Positions 1-9,521 are shown, numbered from the stretch's first letter. The stretch: 64,000 bases of DNA from Duganella qianjiadongensis (GCF_009857915.1 NZ_WWCM01000001.1:248001-312000), one strand, 5' to 3'. Numbers and translations are program-made. The notes: generated by a model not told the origin, from the letters alone.

Positions 1-1459
1 CATTACGGAAATTCGGAATGCTGAAGTCACCCGTATTATTCTGGCTCTCCAGCGTCACACCGTACACCGCGCTCGATTTGAGCGACAGCGTATCGCTCAG
101 ATCATTGGTCAGGCCTGCAGCAAGGCGGAAGGTATGGCGCTGGTTGGAGACAGTGCGGTCGCCCAGTTCGGTCAGCCGCTTGAAGGTCTGCACGCGATCG
201 AGCGAGGTATTCGAACCGAGTGCCGCAGCCAGCTGGCTGCCCGCACTGCTGCCCACAAAGTAGGGGCTGGTAGCCACATCGATACCGGTCTTGCCGCCGG
301 TCGGCACGCGGAAGATATCACCGACCACGGACACCGGCGCCGGCTCCAGTGCCACCGACGAAGTCGTGCCGGTGTAGTTGAGTTCGATATCGGCATGCGA
401 CGTGGCGCTCAGGTCGAAGTTCAGACCGGACGCCACATAATTGCGCTGGTAGGGCGGCACCAGGAAGCGGCGATTATTCTGGTTGTCCCAGTCGGCGCTG
501 CTCTGCGGAACAAACTGGTCGTTCAGCAACGGCTGGCTGGTATTGAATGGCGCGCCATTGCCGAAAATTGACAGGCCGTTAGGCGCAATCAGGGCGGCAC
601 CGGGTACGTGAGCCGGTCCGTTACGCCGTGCCACGGCTTCGCGGATGCCATCTTTATTGGCATCGATATAAGCCAGTTCATAGGCCGAGAAAGCCCGCTC
701 GGACGAGCGCAGTGCTTCCTGGCGCGACTGTCCAACGGAAATCCAGGCATTGCCCGACTCAAAATTCTGGCCGTAGGTCAGATCGAAATTCTTGCGCCCT
801 GCACCGCCCGCTTCAGCGCCGCCGCCAAAGGCATTCACTTCCAGACCGCTGAAGTCTTTCTTGGTGATGATGTTGACCACACCGGCAATTGCGTCCGAGC
901 CGTAAATAGCCGACTGGCCACCCGTCAGCACATCGACGCGGCGGATGATAGACGTCGGGATGCTGTTCAGGTCCACCCCATAGCCGGTATTAGCCGAAAC
1001 GCCGGAAACGTAGCGGCGGCCATTGACCAGCACCAGCGTACGGGCCGAACCCAGATTGCGCAGCGAAGTCGTGGCCACGCCGACGTTGGCAGCATCGCCA
1101 CCCACCGAGGTATTGTTGGACGAAGTGGAGATGCCGGAAGTAATCGATGGAATGCCGTTCAGCGTATCGCCGATCGAGATCGACGCAGTACCCTTGATGA
1201 GATTTTCGCCAACTTCCGTGATAGGCGAAGACGAAACCGAGTTTTGTGCCTGACGGATGTTAGAGCCGGTCACCGTCACTACCTGTACTTTGACTTCCTG
1301 TTCATTCTCGCCTACCGCTGCTTTGACATCCTGACCAGCCTGAGCGTAGCTGGTCACTGGCGCAGCCATCAGCAATGCAGGACAGGCGATCAGGGCCGCA
1401 GACGACCAGCGCGGATGGGACTTGTACGGCTTCGGCCCCTTAATCTTAGAAAACTTCAT
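1..1459 (-). CDS. TonB-dependent receptor, 3' part outside window (sialic-acid locus)
   Basis: About 486 codons are present, reading off the left edge, so the beta-barrel C-terminus is missing. The start ATG at 1459 follows GGGAGATGTT, a good ribosome site, and opens a signal peptide ending near ASYAQA-type residues (APVTSYAQA). A plug domain follows: the VTVTGSNI stretch, then RTLVLVNGRRY and SAIYGSDAIAGVVNI, typical of outer-membrane receptors energised by TonB. It diverges from the nanM gene at 1806, and a palindromic operator candidate overlaps its transcription start. By context it probably imports sialic acid or sialylated glycan fragments across the outer membrane. Substrate is inferred only from neighbours; the family call is firm. 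Confidence 0.9.
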   Translation of the reverse strand, partial: MKFSKIKGPKPYKSHPRWSSAALIACPALLMAAPVTSYAQAGQDVKAAVGENEQEVKVQVVTVTGSNIRQAQNSVSSSPITEVGENLIKGTASISIGDTLNGIPSITSGISTSSNNTSVGGDAANVGVATTSLRNLGSARTLVLVNGRRYVSGVSANTGYGVDLNSIPTSIIRRVDVLTGGQSAIYGSDAIAGVVNIITKKDFSGLEVNAFGGGAEAGGAGRKNFDLTYGQNFESGNAWISVGQSRQEALRSSERAFSAYELAYIDANKDGIREAVARRNGPAHVPGAALIAPNGLSIFGNGAPFNTSQPLLNDQFVPQSSADWDNQNNRRFLVPPYQRNYVASGLNFDLSATSHADIELNYTGTTSSVALEPAPVSVVGDIFRVPTGGKTGIDVATSPYFVGSSAGSQLAAALGSNTSLDRVQTFKRLTELGDRTVSNQRHTFRLAAGLTNDLSDTLSLKSSAVYGVTLESQNNTGDFSIPNFRN

Positions 1460-1480
1460 AACATCTCCCTTTTGTTTGAT

Positions 1481-1529
1481 GTCAGATATCTGACTGCCAA
1501 ATCGTAATTTAAACTTCTGCGATATGCAA
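1481..1529 (-). promoter_or_regulatory. Promoter and palindromic operator of the TonB receptor gene
   Basis: Read on the minus strand, TTGCAT (1524-1529) and TACGAT (1501-1506) are separated by 17 bp, a good sigma-70 pair. The perfect 14-bp palindrome GTCAGATATCTGAC (1481-1494) lies at the expected transcription start, where a bound repressor would block initiation. Related sites occur at 1649-1660 and 14149-14172. The GntR/FCD protein encoded at 12231-12929 is the likely ligand; this is inferred. Confidence 0.6.
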
Positions 1530-1648
1530 ACGAATTATTGATGAAATTGTTGCCGAAATCGGACATTTCACTCTGCTTACTGGGCAATATCGGGAAAATT
1601 TAGCTGAGAAAAGCTAAAAACCGTACCCTATACGCCCAACACAACAGT

Positions 1649-1660
1649 TCAGATATCTTA
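1649..1660 (+). promoter_or_regulatory. Operator-like site upstream of nanM
   Basis: TCAGATATCTTA shares ten consecutive bases with the perfect palindrome at 1481-1494 and differs by one base from the site at 14161-14172. It lies about 145 bp upstream of the nanM start. I could not assign a convincing -35/-10 pair next to it, so its role as an operator rests on the shared sequence. Confidence 0.45.
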
Positions 1661-1805
1661 TATCATTACACCATCCAATCTACCTAACTTGTACTTCGGG
1701 GCAATAGATTCCGCGCTAACATACCGCTTGTGCAAGTTTTTTTGCATAGAACGCTGTCTGCGTCGCGGCCCCGCTTTCAATTTTTCGAGCCGCCCCGGTC
1801 TAACT

Positions 1806-2954
1806 ATGAAAAAACAGCTCTGCAAGCTTCCCCTTGTTCTGGCCCTGTGCGCGGCCGCAAACACAGTGGCGGCCCCGCGCTACGCGGATTTTCCCGTCGC
1901 CGCCAAAATGACTGTAGCGGCCAAAATAGGCAGCCGGATATATGCAGGTCTGGGCACGGCAGGCGGGGCATGGTTTGCACTCGACTTATCGAACGCCAAT
2001 GCGCAATGGGAAGCGCTTGCGCCCTTCCCCGGCCAGCCGAGAGATAACGCCAATGCGGTCGCCATAGGCACCTGCATTTACGTCTTCAACGGTCAGGGCA
2101 AGGCTGATCCGGCGGACGAAAAGCTGATGATGTTCGATACCGTCTGGAAGTACGATACCGTCAGCAAGCTCTGGAGCCAGCTGGCGACGCGCTCGCCTAT
2201 GGGCGGGCTGGGCGCTGCTGCGACAACGCTGGACGGTGAAAACATCCTCTTCTTCGGTGGCGTCAACAAAGCTGTCTTCGACGGCTACTTCGTCGACTAC
2301 GTCAATGCCAAGGCTGCGGGCAAGGCCGCTCAGGACGCCGTCAACGAACACTATTTCAGCCGCCGTCCGCAGGACTATCTGTTCACTGCACAGATATTGA
2401 GCTACAACCCGGCGCACAACCAGTGGCGTAATCTGGGCCTCGATCCCTCCCCTGCAACCGCTGGCAGTGCCATTGCCGTGGAGGGCAACACGATCACGCT
2501 GGTGGGCGGCGAGATCAAGCCGGGGCTGCGTACGCCCCAGGTCAAGCACCTGACCATCAACGGCGAACAGCTCGCATGGCAGACGCCGGCGAGCATGCCG
2601 CCGCCTGCCGGTAGCACGATACAGGAAGGCATTGCCGGCGCATATGCCGGCTACAGCAATGGGGTTCTGCTCGCAGCCGGCGGCGCCAGCTTCGCCGGTG
2701 CGTGGCAGCAGTACAACCATGGCCAGCTGTACGCGCACAAGGGCCTGAGCAAGAGCTGGCGTGCCGACATCTATGCCAGAGTCGGCGATCAATGGATGAG
2801 CGCCGGAAAGCTGCCCGTGGCCATGGGCTACGGCAGCTATGTGCAGCTCGCAGAAGGCGTGCTGGTAATAGGCGGCGAACTGCAGGGCGGCGCGGCCAGC
2901 AAGGCAGTGTTCCTGCTGCGCTGGAACGGTAGCAGTGTCGAGATCATCGACTAG
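1806..2954 (+). CDS. nanM: N-acetylneuraminate epimerase (sialic acid mutarotase), periplasmic
   Basis: A 382-aa protein, close to the roughly 370 aa of E. coli NanM. The chosen ATG begins MKKQLCKLPLVLALCAAA, a classic Sec signal peptide. Kelch-type beta-propeller repeats follow: YVFNGQG, NILFFGGVN, ITLVGGEIKPGLRT and GVLLAAGGASF. The motif GGEIKPGLRT and the YAHKGLSKSW segment match NanM closely. Family members speed conversion of alpha- to beta-N-acetylneuraminate in the periplasm so that the transporter and lyase get the form they use. It converges on the nanS-like gene (stop-to-stop gap of 28 bp) and diverges from the TonB receptor. A second paralogue, without an obvious signal peptide, is at 12942-14105. 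Confidence 0.88.
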   Translation: MKKQLCKLPLVLALCAAANTVAAPRYADFPVAAKMTVAAKIGSRIYAGLGTAGGAWFALDLSNANAQWEALAPFPGQPRDNANAVAIGTCIYVFNGQGKADPADEKLMMFDTVWKYDTVSKLWSQLATRSPMGGLGAAATTLDGENILFFGGVNKAVFDGYFVDYVNAKAAGKAAQDAVNEHYFSRRPQDYLFTAQILSYNPAHNQWRNLGLDPSPATAGSAIAVEGNTITLVGGEIKPGLRTPQVKHLTINGEQLAWQTPASMPPPAGSTIQEGIAGAYAGYSNGVLLAAGGASFAGAWQQYNHGQLYAHKGLSKSWRADIYARVGDQWMSAGKLPVAMGYGSYVQLAEGVLVIGGELQGGAASKAVFLLRWNGSSVEIID

Positions 2955-2982
2955 CCCTGCCGGCTGGCGCACTGCAATTGGC

Positions 2983-4074
2983 TTAGTCGTCAAAACAGCG
3001 CTGCTGCAATGCCTGTGCTATGCGGCGCGATACTTCGCCACGGTAGGCACCCGATGAAAGGTGTATATGTATCATCTCAGGCTCGCAGGAACGTCCGTCC
3101 GTGACCAGGCTAGCGGGAACAGACGGATAGCCCTCACTATGCGGCGCAACAAAATGGGTCTGGTTAGTCTCCATCGTCGTTCCCTGCTCGGTTAGGCGAA
3201 CATCCAGCAAACACATCTGCCGTGGCCGCTGCCGCATCAGCAGGCGATAACCATCGATCACCTTCCTGTGGGGGGCAATAGCCTCGTCCCACCAGTGGGT
3301 AGCCAGCACATTGATCCACGGAACCTGCTCCCATGCACCAGCAAGGAATTGCGGCCTGAGGTCTGCCAGCTCCTGTCCCAACGTATCCACCATCGTCCCG
3401 AAACTGGCGCAATGCGACGATGCATACGGCTCGCCAGCATGCGCATCGGACTCCCCCTGCACCCAGACAAATCCCAGCAGCCGGTTGTCGGGATTGGCGC
3501 TGAGCGCAAAGCGCAGACGATCACGCAGATCGCGGTACAGCGGCGCCGCAGCCCCCTGTACGCCCCACCACAGCATGGCTCCCTGCGTGTTGCTGGGCGC
3601 CAGATCGGCGTAATTCGCTACGCACCGTCCGATGCTGGCGCCCGGCTGCTCCAGCGGGCCGCAGGCCGCGGCGGCAATATAGCTGCCGGGATCGCCGTAG
3701 TTCATGCCAGCGCCACCATGGGCCTGTGGCAGCAGCAATATGCCCGCATCGTCCGGCAGCAGGGGCAGCAGGCGGCGGGCGATGAAGAGGCCGGGGCCAA
3801 CCGTGCCCGAACGGCGCAGATCCGTATTGCCCGTCAGATTACAGAAGCGCATATCCTTGACGTCATCCAGGGCATGGCTGGGCTCGACCAGCTGATTCCA
3901 GCGGTCCTCATACTGGCCATCCGGCCGTATGCCACGGTAGCGTCCCAGCTGCTTGATGCGCTGCGACACTTGCAGATCATCGGGTTCCGGCATGGCTTCG
4001 CCAAACCCCTGCGCATTCGACTGGCCAGCGATCACCAGCACATACCAGCGTCTCACTTCCTGCGGTGCACTCAT
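2983..4074 (-). CDS. nanS: Sialate O-acetylesterase, NanS-like SASA-domain protein
   Basis: A 363-aa SGNH-type esterase. The AGQSNAQGFGE motif near the N-terminus carries the nucleophilic Ser, GFVWVQGESDA matches the conserved Gln-Gly-Glu block, and a late His (SEGYPSV...MIHIHLSS region) could complete the triad. Order and wording of motifs resemble E. coli NanS, which removes 9-O-acetyl groups from sialic acid. The ATG at 4074 is preferred over one at 4128 because AGGAGAAATAAC lies just before it and it starts right after the nanK stop. No strong signal peptide is seen, so action in the cytoplasm is possible, unlike typical periplasmic NanS. Last gene of the operon. Confidence 0.8.
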   Translation of the reverse strand: MSAPQEVRRWYVLVIAGQSNAQGFGEAMPEPDDLQVSQRIKQLGRYRGIRPDGQYEDRWNQLVEPSHALDDVKDMRFCNLTGNTDLRRSGTVGPGLFIARRLLPLLPDDAGILLLPQAHGGAGMNYGDPGSYIAAAACGPLEQPGASIGRCVANYADLAPSNTQGAMLWWGVQGAAAPLYRDLRDRLRFALSANPDNRLLGFVWVQGESDAHAGEPYASSHCASFGTMVDTLGQELADLRPQFLAGAWEQVPWINVLATHWWDEAIAPHRKVIDGYRLLMRQRPRQMCLLDVRLTEQGTTMETNQTHFVAPHSEGYPSVPASLVTDGRSCEPEMIHIHLSSGAYRGEVSRRIAQALQQRCFDD

Positions 4075-4075
4075 G

Positions 4076-4960
4076 TTATTTCTCCTGCCTTTCGTTATCG
4101 AGGGCAATGACGCCGGTGAGGCCGGCATCGCCGCCCTGACACGCAGCGCTCAGCAGCGGCGCGGCCCGCAACGGCATATCATGCAGCGCCGCACGGATGC
4201 GCTCCAACATGCCGCTGGCGAGCCCCACACTGCCGCCTATGACGACCTCCTGCAGGTCGACGATCATATGGAAGCCGGCGATCGCCTCCGCCACGGCCTG
4301 CGCCGCATGGACGATGATGCGCTCGGCCCTGAGCTCGGTGGCAGCCAGCGCAAACAGCTCTGCGCTGCTGACCGGTCTGCCGAATAAAGCCCCTGCCTGC
4401 CGCGCCAGCGCGGTACCGGAGGCGATCATTTCCAGACAACCGGAGCGGCCGCAGCCGCAAGCCGTTACGCCATCGAGCGCCATCAAGCGCACACCGGCAT
4501 GGCCCACGTGTGCCGCCAGCCCATGCGGACCTCGCCGCAAGCGATGATCGAGTACCAGCCCGCCACCCACGCCCGTGGACAGCGTCATGAACAGCAGGTT
4601 AGCCGGGGCAAGGCCCCGAGCGCGCCGCGCCACATACTCGCCCCAGCCAGCAGCCTGTCCATCGTTAATCAGATCGACGGGACAGGCAAAGCGGGCCTGC
4701 AACATTTCCGCCAGCGCAAAACCGTCCCAGAATCGGATGATGTCGAGATTCACCGAGTGCACCCGTCCCCCGTCAATATAGCCGGTGGTACAGACGGCCA
4801 CGCGGGAAGGCGCCGCCCAGCCTGCCGTCAGTTGGTCGATCACCTCCGCGAAACCGGCAGGCTCGTAGGCCATCGGGTACTGGCGCCGTTCGCGTATCAC
4901 GCCGCCCTCCACCCTTGCACAGGCCACTTTCGTGCCACCTATATCAAATGCCAGCAGCAT
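4076..4960 (-). CDS. nanK: N-acetylmannosamine kinase (ROK family)
   Basis: A 294-aa sugar kinase that phosphorylates ManNAc to ManNAc-6-P. The phosphate-binding motif DIGGTK is at residues 6-11, NDGQAA carries the catalytic Asp, STGVGGGLV follows, and CGCGRSGCLE (about residues 165-177) gives the zinc-binding cysteines of ROK proteins. The AAHVGH segment has His where most ROK glucokinases have Glu; E. coli NanK also has His here, which supports ManNAc specificity. It sits one base from nanE upstream and overlaps the ribosome site of the nanS-like gene downstream, so it is translated as part of one operon. Confidence 0.88.
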   Translation of the reverse strand: MLLAFDIGGTKVACARVEGGVIRERRQYPMAYEPAGFAEVIDQLTAGWAAPSRVAVCTTGYIDGGRVHSVNLDIIRFWDGFALAEMLQARFACPVDLINDGQAAGWGEYVARRARGLAPANLLFMTLSTGVGGGLVLDHRLRRGPHGLAAHVGHAGVRLMALDGVTACGCGRSGCLEMIASGTALARQAGALFGRPVSSAELFALAATELRAERIIVHAAQAVAEAIAGFHMIVDLQEVVIGGSVGLASGMLERIRAALHDMPLRAAPLLSAACQGGDAGLTGVIALDNERQEK

Positions 4961-4961
4961 C

Positions 4962-5648
4962 TCAGTCCTTTTTGATGGCCTGATTCATCGCGCTGATGAA
5001 CCACTCGGTAATATGTTCGATGCGCGTAATCGCCGAGCCTACCGTCACACAGTACGCCCCAGCGCCCAGCGCCGCCGCTGCATCGGCCGCAGTACGGATG
5101 CGGCCCTCGGCCATCACCGCTGCACCGGCAGCGCTCAGCTCCGCTATCAGCGGCAGATTCGGCTGGTCTTGCGGCAGGCCGGCGGTTTCTTCGGTATAGC
5201 CGGACAAAGTCGTCCCTATCAGGTCGCAGCCCAGCGCCAGACAGGCCAGACCATCTTCCAGCGTCGAACAGTCGGCCATGGCCAGACGGCCCGCTGCATG
5301 GGTCGCGGCGAGCAAATCCGCCACGGCGACCGGACGCGAGCGCTGCGTTCCATCGAACGCAATCACGGCAGCGCCCGCAGCTATCAGCGCCTGCACATCT
5401 GCCAGATACGGCGTGATGCGCACCGGCGTATCGTCCAGATCGCGCTTGACGATGCCGATCACCGGCACATGGGGCAGCGCCTGCACCACGGCGCGCACAT
5501 GCTCCGCGCCTTCGATGCGCAAGCCGCCAGCGCCCGCAGCTACCGCAGCACCTGCCATGGCAACGATGATGTCCTGCCGGTCCATCGTGCTGCCCGGTAC
5601 AGGCTGACAGGAAACCACCAGTGCATTTTTAAGTTGGGATAATTTCAT
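4962..5648 (-). CDS. nanE: N-acetylmannosamine-6-phosphate 2-epimerase
   Basis: A 228-aa TIM-barrel enzyme of the usual NanE length. SCQPVPGSTMD at the N-terminus, the catalytic Lys in GIVKRD, the acidic residue of AEGRI and the phosphate-binding GAYCVTVGSAITR end are all present. It converts ManNAc-6-P to GlcNAc-6-P, the last dedicated step of sialic-acid breakdown. The gene lies between the ABC ATPase gene (6 bp upstream) and nanK (1 bp downstream). The following enzymes, NagA and NagB, are not in this window. Confidence 0.9.
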   Translation of the reverse strand: MKLSQLKNALVVSCQPVPGSTMDRQDIIVAMAGAAVAAGAGGLRIEGAEHVRAVVQALPHVPVIGIVKRDLDDTPVRITPYLADVQALIAAGAAVIAFDGTQRSRPVAVADLLAATHAAGRLAMADCSTLEDGLACLALGCDLIGTTLSGYTEETAGLPQDQPNLPLIAELSAAGAAVMAEGRIRTAADAAAALGAGAYCVTVGSAITRIEHITEWFISAMNQAIKKD

Positions 5649-5654
5649 GGGAAT

Positions 5655-6680
5655 CTAGTTAATCTCGCTCGGGTTCTCGAAAAGAATGCAGGCCCCGCCG
5701 TGCTGCGGGTTGAGTCTAGTCAGCGCAGGTACCACCTGCTTGCAGCGCGTCACAGCTTGAGGGCAGCGGGTATGGAATACACAGCCGTCGGGCGGATTGA
5801 GCGGACTGGGAATTTCTCCGGCCAGCATTTCCTGCTCTTCCAGACGGCAATCGGGGTCGGCAGCCGGTGAACTGCGCCACAGGGCACGCGTGTACGGATG
5901 CCGCCCACCCTGCGCGATCACCGAGCGTGGCGCATATTCCATCAGCCGGCCCAGATACAGCACCATCACGCGGTCGCACATCGCTTGCACCATGGGCAGA
6001 TCGTGCGAGATGAAGATGATCGACAGCTGATATTCGCGCTGCAGATCGAGCAGCAGATTGATGATCTGCGCCTTGACCGAGGCATCGAGCGCCGCCACCG
6101 CTTCGTCGGCAATCAGCACCTTGGGTTTGAGCGCCAGTGCCCGCGCAATCACCACGCGCTGCTTCTGGCCACCCGACATTTCATGCGGATAGCGCTGCAG
6201 CACCGTAACGGGCAAGCCGACCACGCCCAGCAGACGGCGGATTTCCGCATCGCGCTCCTGCCTGTCGCCACGGCCATGCAGAATAAAGGGTTCCAGCAGA
6301 CTCTGTTCTATGGTCAAGCGGGGATTCAGACTGGCATTCGGGTCCTGAAACACCATCTGCACATCGCTGCGCAGCTGTTTCAGCTGCGCGCCCTGATAAG
6401 TGCTGATGGGCTTACCCTCGTACAGGATCTCGCCCGACGTGGGCTGCAGCAAGCGCATGGCCAGCCGCGCCAGCGTGGACTTGCCGCTGCCGGATTCGCC
6501 CACGATGCCCAGCACCTCGCCGCGCATCAGATCGAAGGAAACGTCCTGCACCGCGCGCAGCAGGCGCGACGGGCCAAACATGCCGGTTCTGGTCTGGAAG
6601 GTAATGCCGACCCTGGCAAAACTGAGTATCGCATCCGCGCTGTCCGCGGCAACCGAGTATTTTTCTGACAATGTATGCAT
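5655..6680 (-). CDS. ABC importer ATPase, OppF/DppF type (Sat-like sialic acid transporter)
   Basis: A 341-aa ATPase. Walker A GESGSGKST, signature MSGGQKQRV, Walker B VLIADEAV and the C-terminal Cys-containing oligopeptide-transporter extension (HTRCPQA) mark the OppF/DppF class. The ATG at 6680 follows GGGAGCGAT and is preferred over 6722, which would overlap the previous gene. Together with the other ATPase, two permeases and the family-5 binding protein it forms a complete importer. Sialic-acid importers built on this peptide-transporter scaffold are known (SatABCD of Haemophilus ducreyi); sialate as substrate is inferred from the operon. Confidence 0.85.
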   Translation of the reverse strand: MHTLSEKYSVAADSADAILSFARVGITFQTRTGMFGPSRLLRAVQDVSFDLMRGEVLGIVGESGSGKSTLARLAMRLLQPTSGEILYEGKPISTYQGAQLKQLRSDVQMVFQDPNASLNPRLTIEQSLLEPFILHGRGDRQERDAEIRRLLGVVGLPVTVLQRYPHEMSGGQKQRVVIARALALKPKVLIADEAVAALDASVKAQIINLLLDLQREYQLSIIFISHDLPMVQAMCDRVMVLYLGRLMEYAPRSVIAQGGRHPYTRALWRSSPAADPDCRLEEQEMLAGEIPSPLNPPDGCVFHTRCPQAVTRCKQVVPALTRLNPQHGGACILFENPSEIN

Positions 6681-6700
6681 ATCGCTCCCGTAATGAGGGC

Positions 6701-7684
6701 CTATAGGCCAGCGAAGTGACAACGCACCAGCTGCTGCGCCGGATGGACAAACAACACAGGCCTATCGACGCGACACACCTCGCGTGCCTGGGCACAACGG
6801 TTGACGAAGCGGCAGCCCAGATGCGGGCCGTACACGGTTTCCACCTGCCCCGGTATGCCGGCCAGACGACCGCTCTGCCCCGGCCGGGGCACGGAGGCCA
6901 GCAGCCCCTGCGTATAGGGATGCAGCGGACGGCGGAACAGCGTGCGCGTATCTGCCATTTCCACCAGCTGGCCGCCATACATCACGGCCACCCGGTCGGC
7001 GATCTGCGCCACCACCCCCATGTCGTGCGTGATAAACAGCATGCCCATGCCCACTTCGCCTTGCAGCTTGCGCATCAGCCGCAGAATCTGCGCCTGTATC
7101 GTCACGTCCAGCGCAGTGGTCGGTTCATCGGCGATCAGCACCTGCGGCTTGCAGGCCAGCGCGATGGCGATCATTACGCGCTGGCGCATGCCGCCCGACA
7201 TCTGATGCGGGTATTGCTGGGCACGGATTTCCGGAGCCGAAATGCCGACCAGCGTGAGCAGTTCCAGTGCACGCTGGCGCGCCTGCTTCCTGTCGCAAAG
7301 CTTGTGCGTGAGCATCGCTTCGGCGATCTGCTCCCCCACCTGCTGCAAGGGATTTAGCGAGGTCATGGGCTCCTGAAAGATCATGCCTAGCTGCCTGCCC
7401 CGCACTTGCTCCATCTCCGTCTCGGACAGAGCGAGCAGATTCAGCCGCTCGCCATCGCGCCCGGTCAGCCACGCTTCGCCCTGTATCTGCGCCTGCCGCG
7501 ACAGCAGCCGCATGAGAGAAAACGAAGTGACCGATTTGCCGCAGCCGGATTCCCCGACGATGGCCAGCGTCTCGCCGCGCCTGAGCGTAAAGCTCAGATC
7601 GTTGACGGCCTTGACGCAGCCGCCCGCCGTCTGGAACGATGTGGTGAGTCCCTTCACATCGAGTATCACATCCGCACTGTTCAT
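6701..7684 (-). CDS. ABC importer ATPase, OppD/DppD type
   Basis: A 327-aa ATPase with Walker [10 protein letters not shown], signature MSGGMRQRV, Walker [13 protein letters not shown] and the C-terminal oligopeptide extension with conserved cysteines ([10 protein letters not shown]). Start chosen at 7684, eight bases after an AGAGG ribosome site; an ATG at 7705 overlaps the upstream stop as TAATG and is the alternative. It would pair with the 5655-6680 ATPase to drive the importer. Position directly behind the lyase gene shows that transport and catabolism are transcribed together. Confidence 0.85.
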   Translation of the reverse strand: MNSADVILDVKGLTTSFQTAGGCVKAVNDLSFTLRRGETLAIVGESGCGKSVTSFSLMRLLSRQAQIQGEAWLTGRDGERLNLLALSETEMEQVRGRQLGMIFQEPMTSLNPLQQVGEQIAEAMLTHKLCDRKQARQRALELLTLVGISAPEIRAQQYPHQMSGGMRQRVMIAIALACKPQVLIADEPTTALDVTIQAQILRLMRKLQGEVGMGMLFITHDMGVVAQIADRVAVMYGGQLVEMADTRTLFRRPLHPYTQGLLASVPRPGQSGRLAGIPGQVETVYGPHLGCRFVNRCAQAREVCRVDRPVLFVHPAQQLVRCHFAGL

Positions 7685-7704
7685 GGTGCTGGCCTCTTGA
7701 TCCA

Positions 7705-8625
7705 TTACAGCAGCCCGGCGGCGATCAGAATCTCTTTCACTTTGGCTACAGCAGCATCCGGCAGCACACGGTTGGGACGGCTCATATGGCGATGTTCGAT
7801 CAGACCCATCAGATGCATGGCGGTCTTAAAGCCACCCACGCCGGAGGCATTCGGACTGGTATGCGGCACGCCCTGGAACACGATCTGGAACAGACGGATC
7901 AGACGTTCCTGCTCCTTGCGGGCGGCGACCCAGTCACCGGCCCTGGCAGCGTTGTACAGGCGCACATAACCGGCCGGATCGACATTGCCCAGACCGGGAA
8001 CGTTGCCGTGCGCACCGCCCAGCAGCGCGTAATCGACCACCGTCTCGGAGCCGCTCAGGATGGCGAAATCCGGCTCGTTGGCAAAATCCAGCCCCAGCAT
8101 GCGCATGTTTTCGATATCGCCGCTGCTGTCTTTGACGGCGCAGATCAGCTTGCGGTCATACATCTCGCGCAGGGTTTCGCGCGACAGTTTCAGATTGGTG
8201 CAGACCGGAATATCGTAGGCCAGTATCGGCAAGTTGACGGCATCCTGGATCATGCTGAAGTGATCGATGGTCTCGTTCTGGCTGGAACGGGTGTAGAACT
8301 GCGACGTCACCACCAGTCCGTCCACCCCCAGCGCCTTGGCCTGCTTGGCATTGTCGATTACGCGATCCGTGGTAGGGTCCATGGTGCCGCACACGGATGG
8401 CACCTTGCCTGCCGCTTCGTCCAGCGCAATGCTGATCACTTCTGCGCGCTGCTTCGCGTTCAGGAATACGCACTCCGAAGTAGAACCGAGCAGGAACAGG
8501 CCATGCACACCGCCATCGATCAGATGGCGTATCACTTTACGCAGGCTTTTTTCGTCTACCTGATAGTCCTTAGTCAGAGGCGTAACGACGGGAGGTACGA
8601 TGCCGTGCAAGGTAAAATTGGACAT
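7705..8625 (-). CDS. nanA: DHDPS/NAL-family aldolase, probable N-acetylneuraminate lyase
   Basis: A 306-aa TIM-barrel class I aldolase of usual length. The Schiff-base Lys is in CAVKDSSGD, the catalytic Tyr in AYDIPVCTN, and the substrate-carboxylate loop reads LGSTSECVF (GSTGE in E. coli NanA). In this operon it would split N-acetylneuraminate into ManNAc and pyruvate, feeding NanK and NanE. Several residues look as much like dihydrodipicolinate synthase relatives as like classic NanA, so another 2-keto-sugar acid (for example KDN) cannot be excluded. The gene is five bases from the permease gene upstream and overlaps the next ATPase start by one base if 7705 is used. Confidence 0.75.
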   Translation of the reverse strand: MSNFTLHGIVPPVVTPLTKDYQVDEKSLRKVIRHLIDGGVHGLFLLGSTSECVFLNAKQRAEVISIALDEAAGKVPSVCGTMDPTTDRVIDNAKQAKALGVDGLVVTSQFYTRSSQNETIDHFSMIQDAVNLPILAYDIPVCTNLKLSRETLREMYDRKLICAVKDSSGDIENMRMLGLDFANEPDFAILSGSETVVDYALLGGAHGNVPGLGNVDPAGYVRLYNAARAGDWVAARKEQERLIRLFQIVFQGVPHTSPNASGVGGFKTAMHLMGLIEHRHMSRPNRVLPDAAVAKVKEILIAAGLL

Positions 8626-8630
8626 ACTAT

Positions 8631-9488
8631 TTATTCCTTATTCGTTTTAGGGTCAAATATGAGGCGCAAACCATCGCCGATAAAATTGGCCGAGAGTGCA
8701 GTAAGCACGATAAACACACCCGATGGCAGCCAGATCCACGGGTATTGCCTGAGCACGGAAGCTTCGCGGGCTATGCTGATCAGGCTGCCCCAGCTTGCGT
8801 CCGGCAACTGCACGCCCAGGCCAAGAAAACTCAGCCCCGCTTCAGCCATGATGGCCGAGACAAAACCAAGCGAAGAAAACACCACCAGCACATCCATCGT
8901 GTTGGGCAGGCAGTGCTTGAACAGAATGTAGCCATGCCCAGCCCCCAGCGTTCTGGCGGCCGCCACAAACTCCATCTCGCGCACGCTGAGGATGCGGGCC
9001 CGGACCAGCCGGCACACCAGCGGCCACGACAGAAGACCGATCACGATCACCGTCTTGCCGGTGCCGGAGCCGATCACGGCGGCCAGCGTCATCAGCACGA
9101 TAATCGGCGGAAAAGTCATCACCATATCGACCAGCCGCATGATGAGATTGTCGACCCAGCCGCCGAAATAACCGGCCAGCGCCCCCAGCACAGTGCCGAT
9201 CAGCACCGCCAGCAGCACGCTGGCAAGGCCAACTAGCAGCGAGATGCGGCCAGCGGCGAACGTGCGGGCCAGCATGTCGCGCCCGATCTGGTCGGTGCCC
9301 AGCCAGTGCAGCGCCGACGGTGGCAACAGCGTGGCATCGAGATCGATCGCATTCGGATCGAAGGAAAATAGCTGGCGTGAAAACAGGCATAGCAGGCTGA
9401 TGGACAGGAACACCACGAGGCCGAACACTGCCACTTTGCTGGATGTGAATTTCTTGCACGCTGCTGCGCCGAGACTGGAATGACTCAT
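8631..9488 (-). CDS. ABC importer permease, OppC/DppC type
   Basis: A 285-aa inner-membrane permease. A cytoplasmic N-terminus and first membrane segment (VAVFGLVVFLSISLLCLF) precede the short periplasmic stretch with HWLGTDQIGRDMLAR, a hallmark of DppC/OppC, followed by five more membrane segments. The EAA cytoplasmic loop reads EFVAAARTLGAGHGYILFKH. It forms the channel with the DppB-type partner encoded just upstream. Confidence 0.85.
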   Translation of the reverse strand: MSHSSLGAAACKKFTSSKVAVFGLVVFLSISLLCLFSRQLFSFDPNAIDLDATLLPPSALHWLGTDQIGRDMLARTFAAGRISLLVGLASVLLAVLIGTVLGALAGYFGGWVDNLIMRLVDMVMTFPPIIVLMTLAAVIGSGTGKTVIVIGLLSWPLVCRLVRARILSVREMEFVAAARTLGAGHGYILFKHCLPNTMDVLVVFSSLGFVSAIMAEAGLSFLGLGVQLPDASWGSLISIAREASVLRQYPWIWLPSGVFIVLTALSANFIGDGLRLIFDPKTNKE

Positions 9489-9521
9489 AACGATAGGTCC
9501 GTAGTACGTTAGACAAGATGA

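Larger units (their letters stand above)
1460..1805. promoter_or_regulatory. Divergent intergenic region between receptor and nanM
   Basis: This 346-bp AT-rich stretch separates two divergently read genes. It holds the receptor promoter and its palindrome (1481-1529), a small inverted repeat TTTAGCT...AGCTAAA near 1599-1618, and a second operator-like site TCAGATATCTTA at 1649-1660 on the nanM side. No coding region is supported in it; the upstream in-frame extension of nanM (to 1689) lacks a ribosome site and would bury the signal peptide. Confidence 0.6.

Noticed and set aside
608..1507. 299-codon plus-strand frame
   Set aside because: Antisense to the partial receptor gene; the receptor frame has signal peptide and plug motifs, this one has none.
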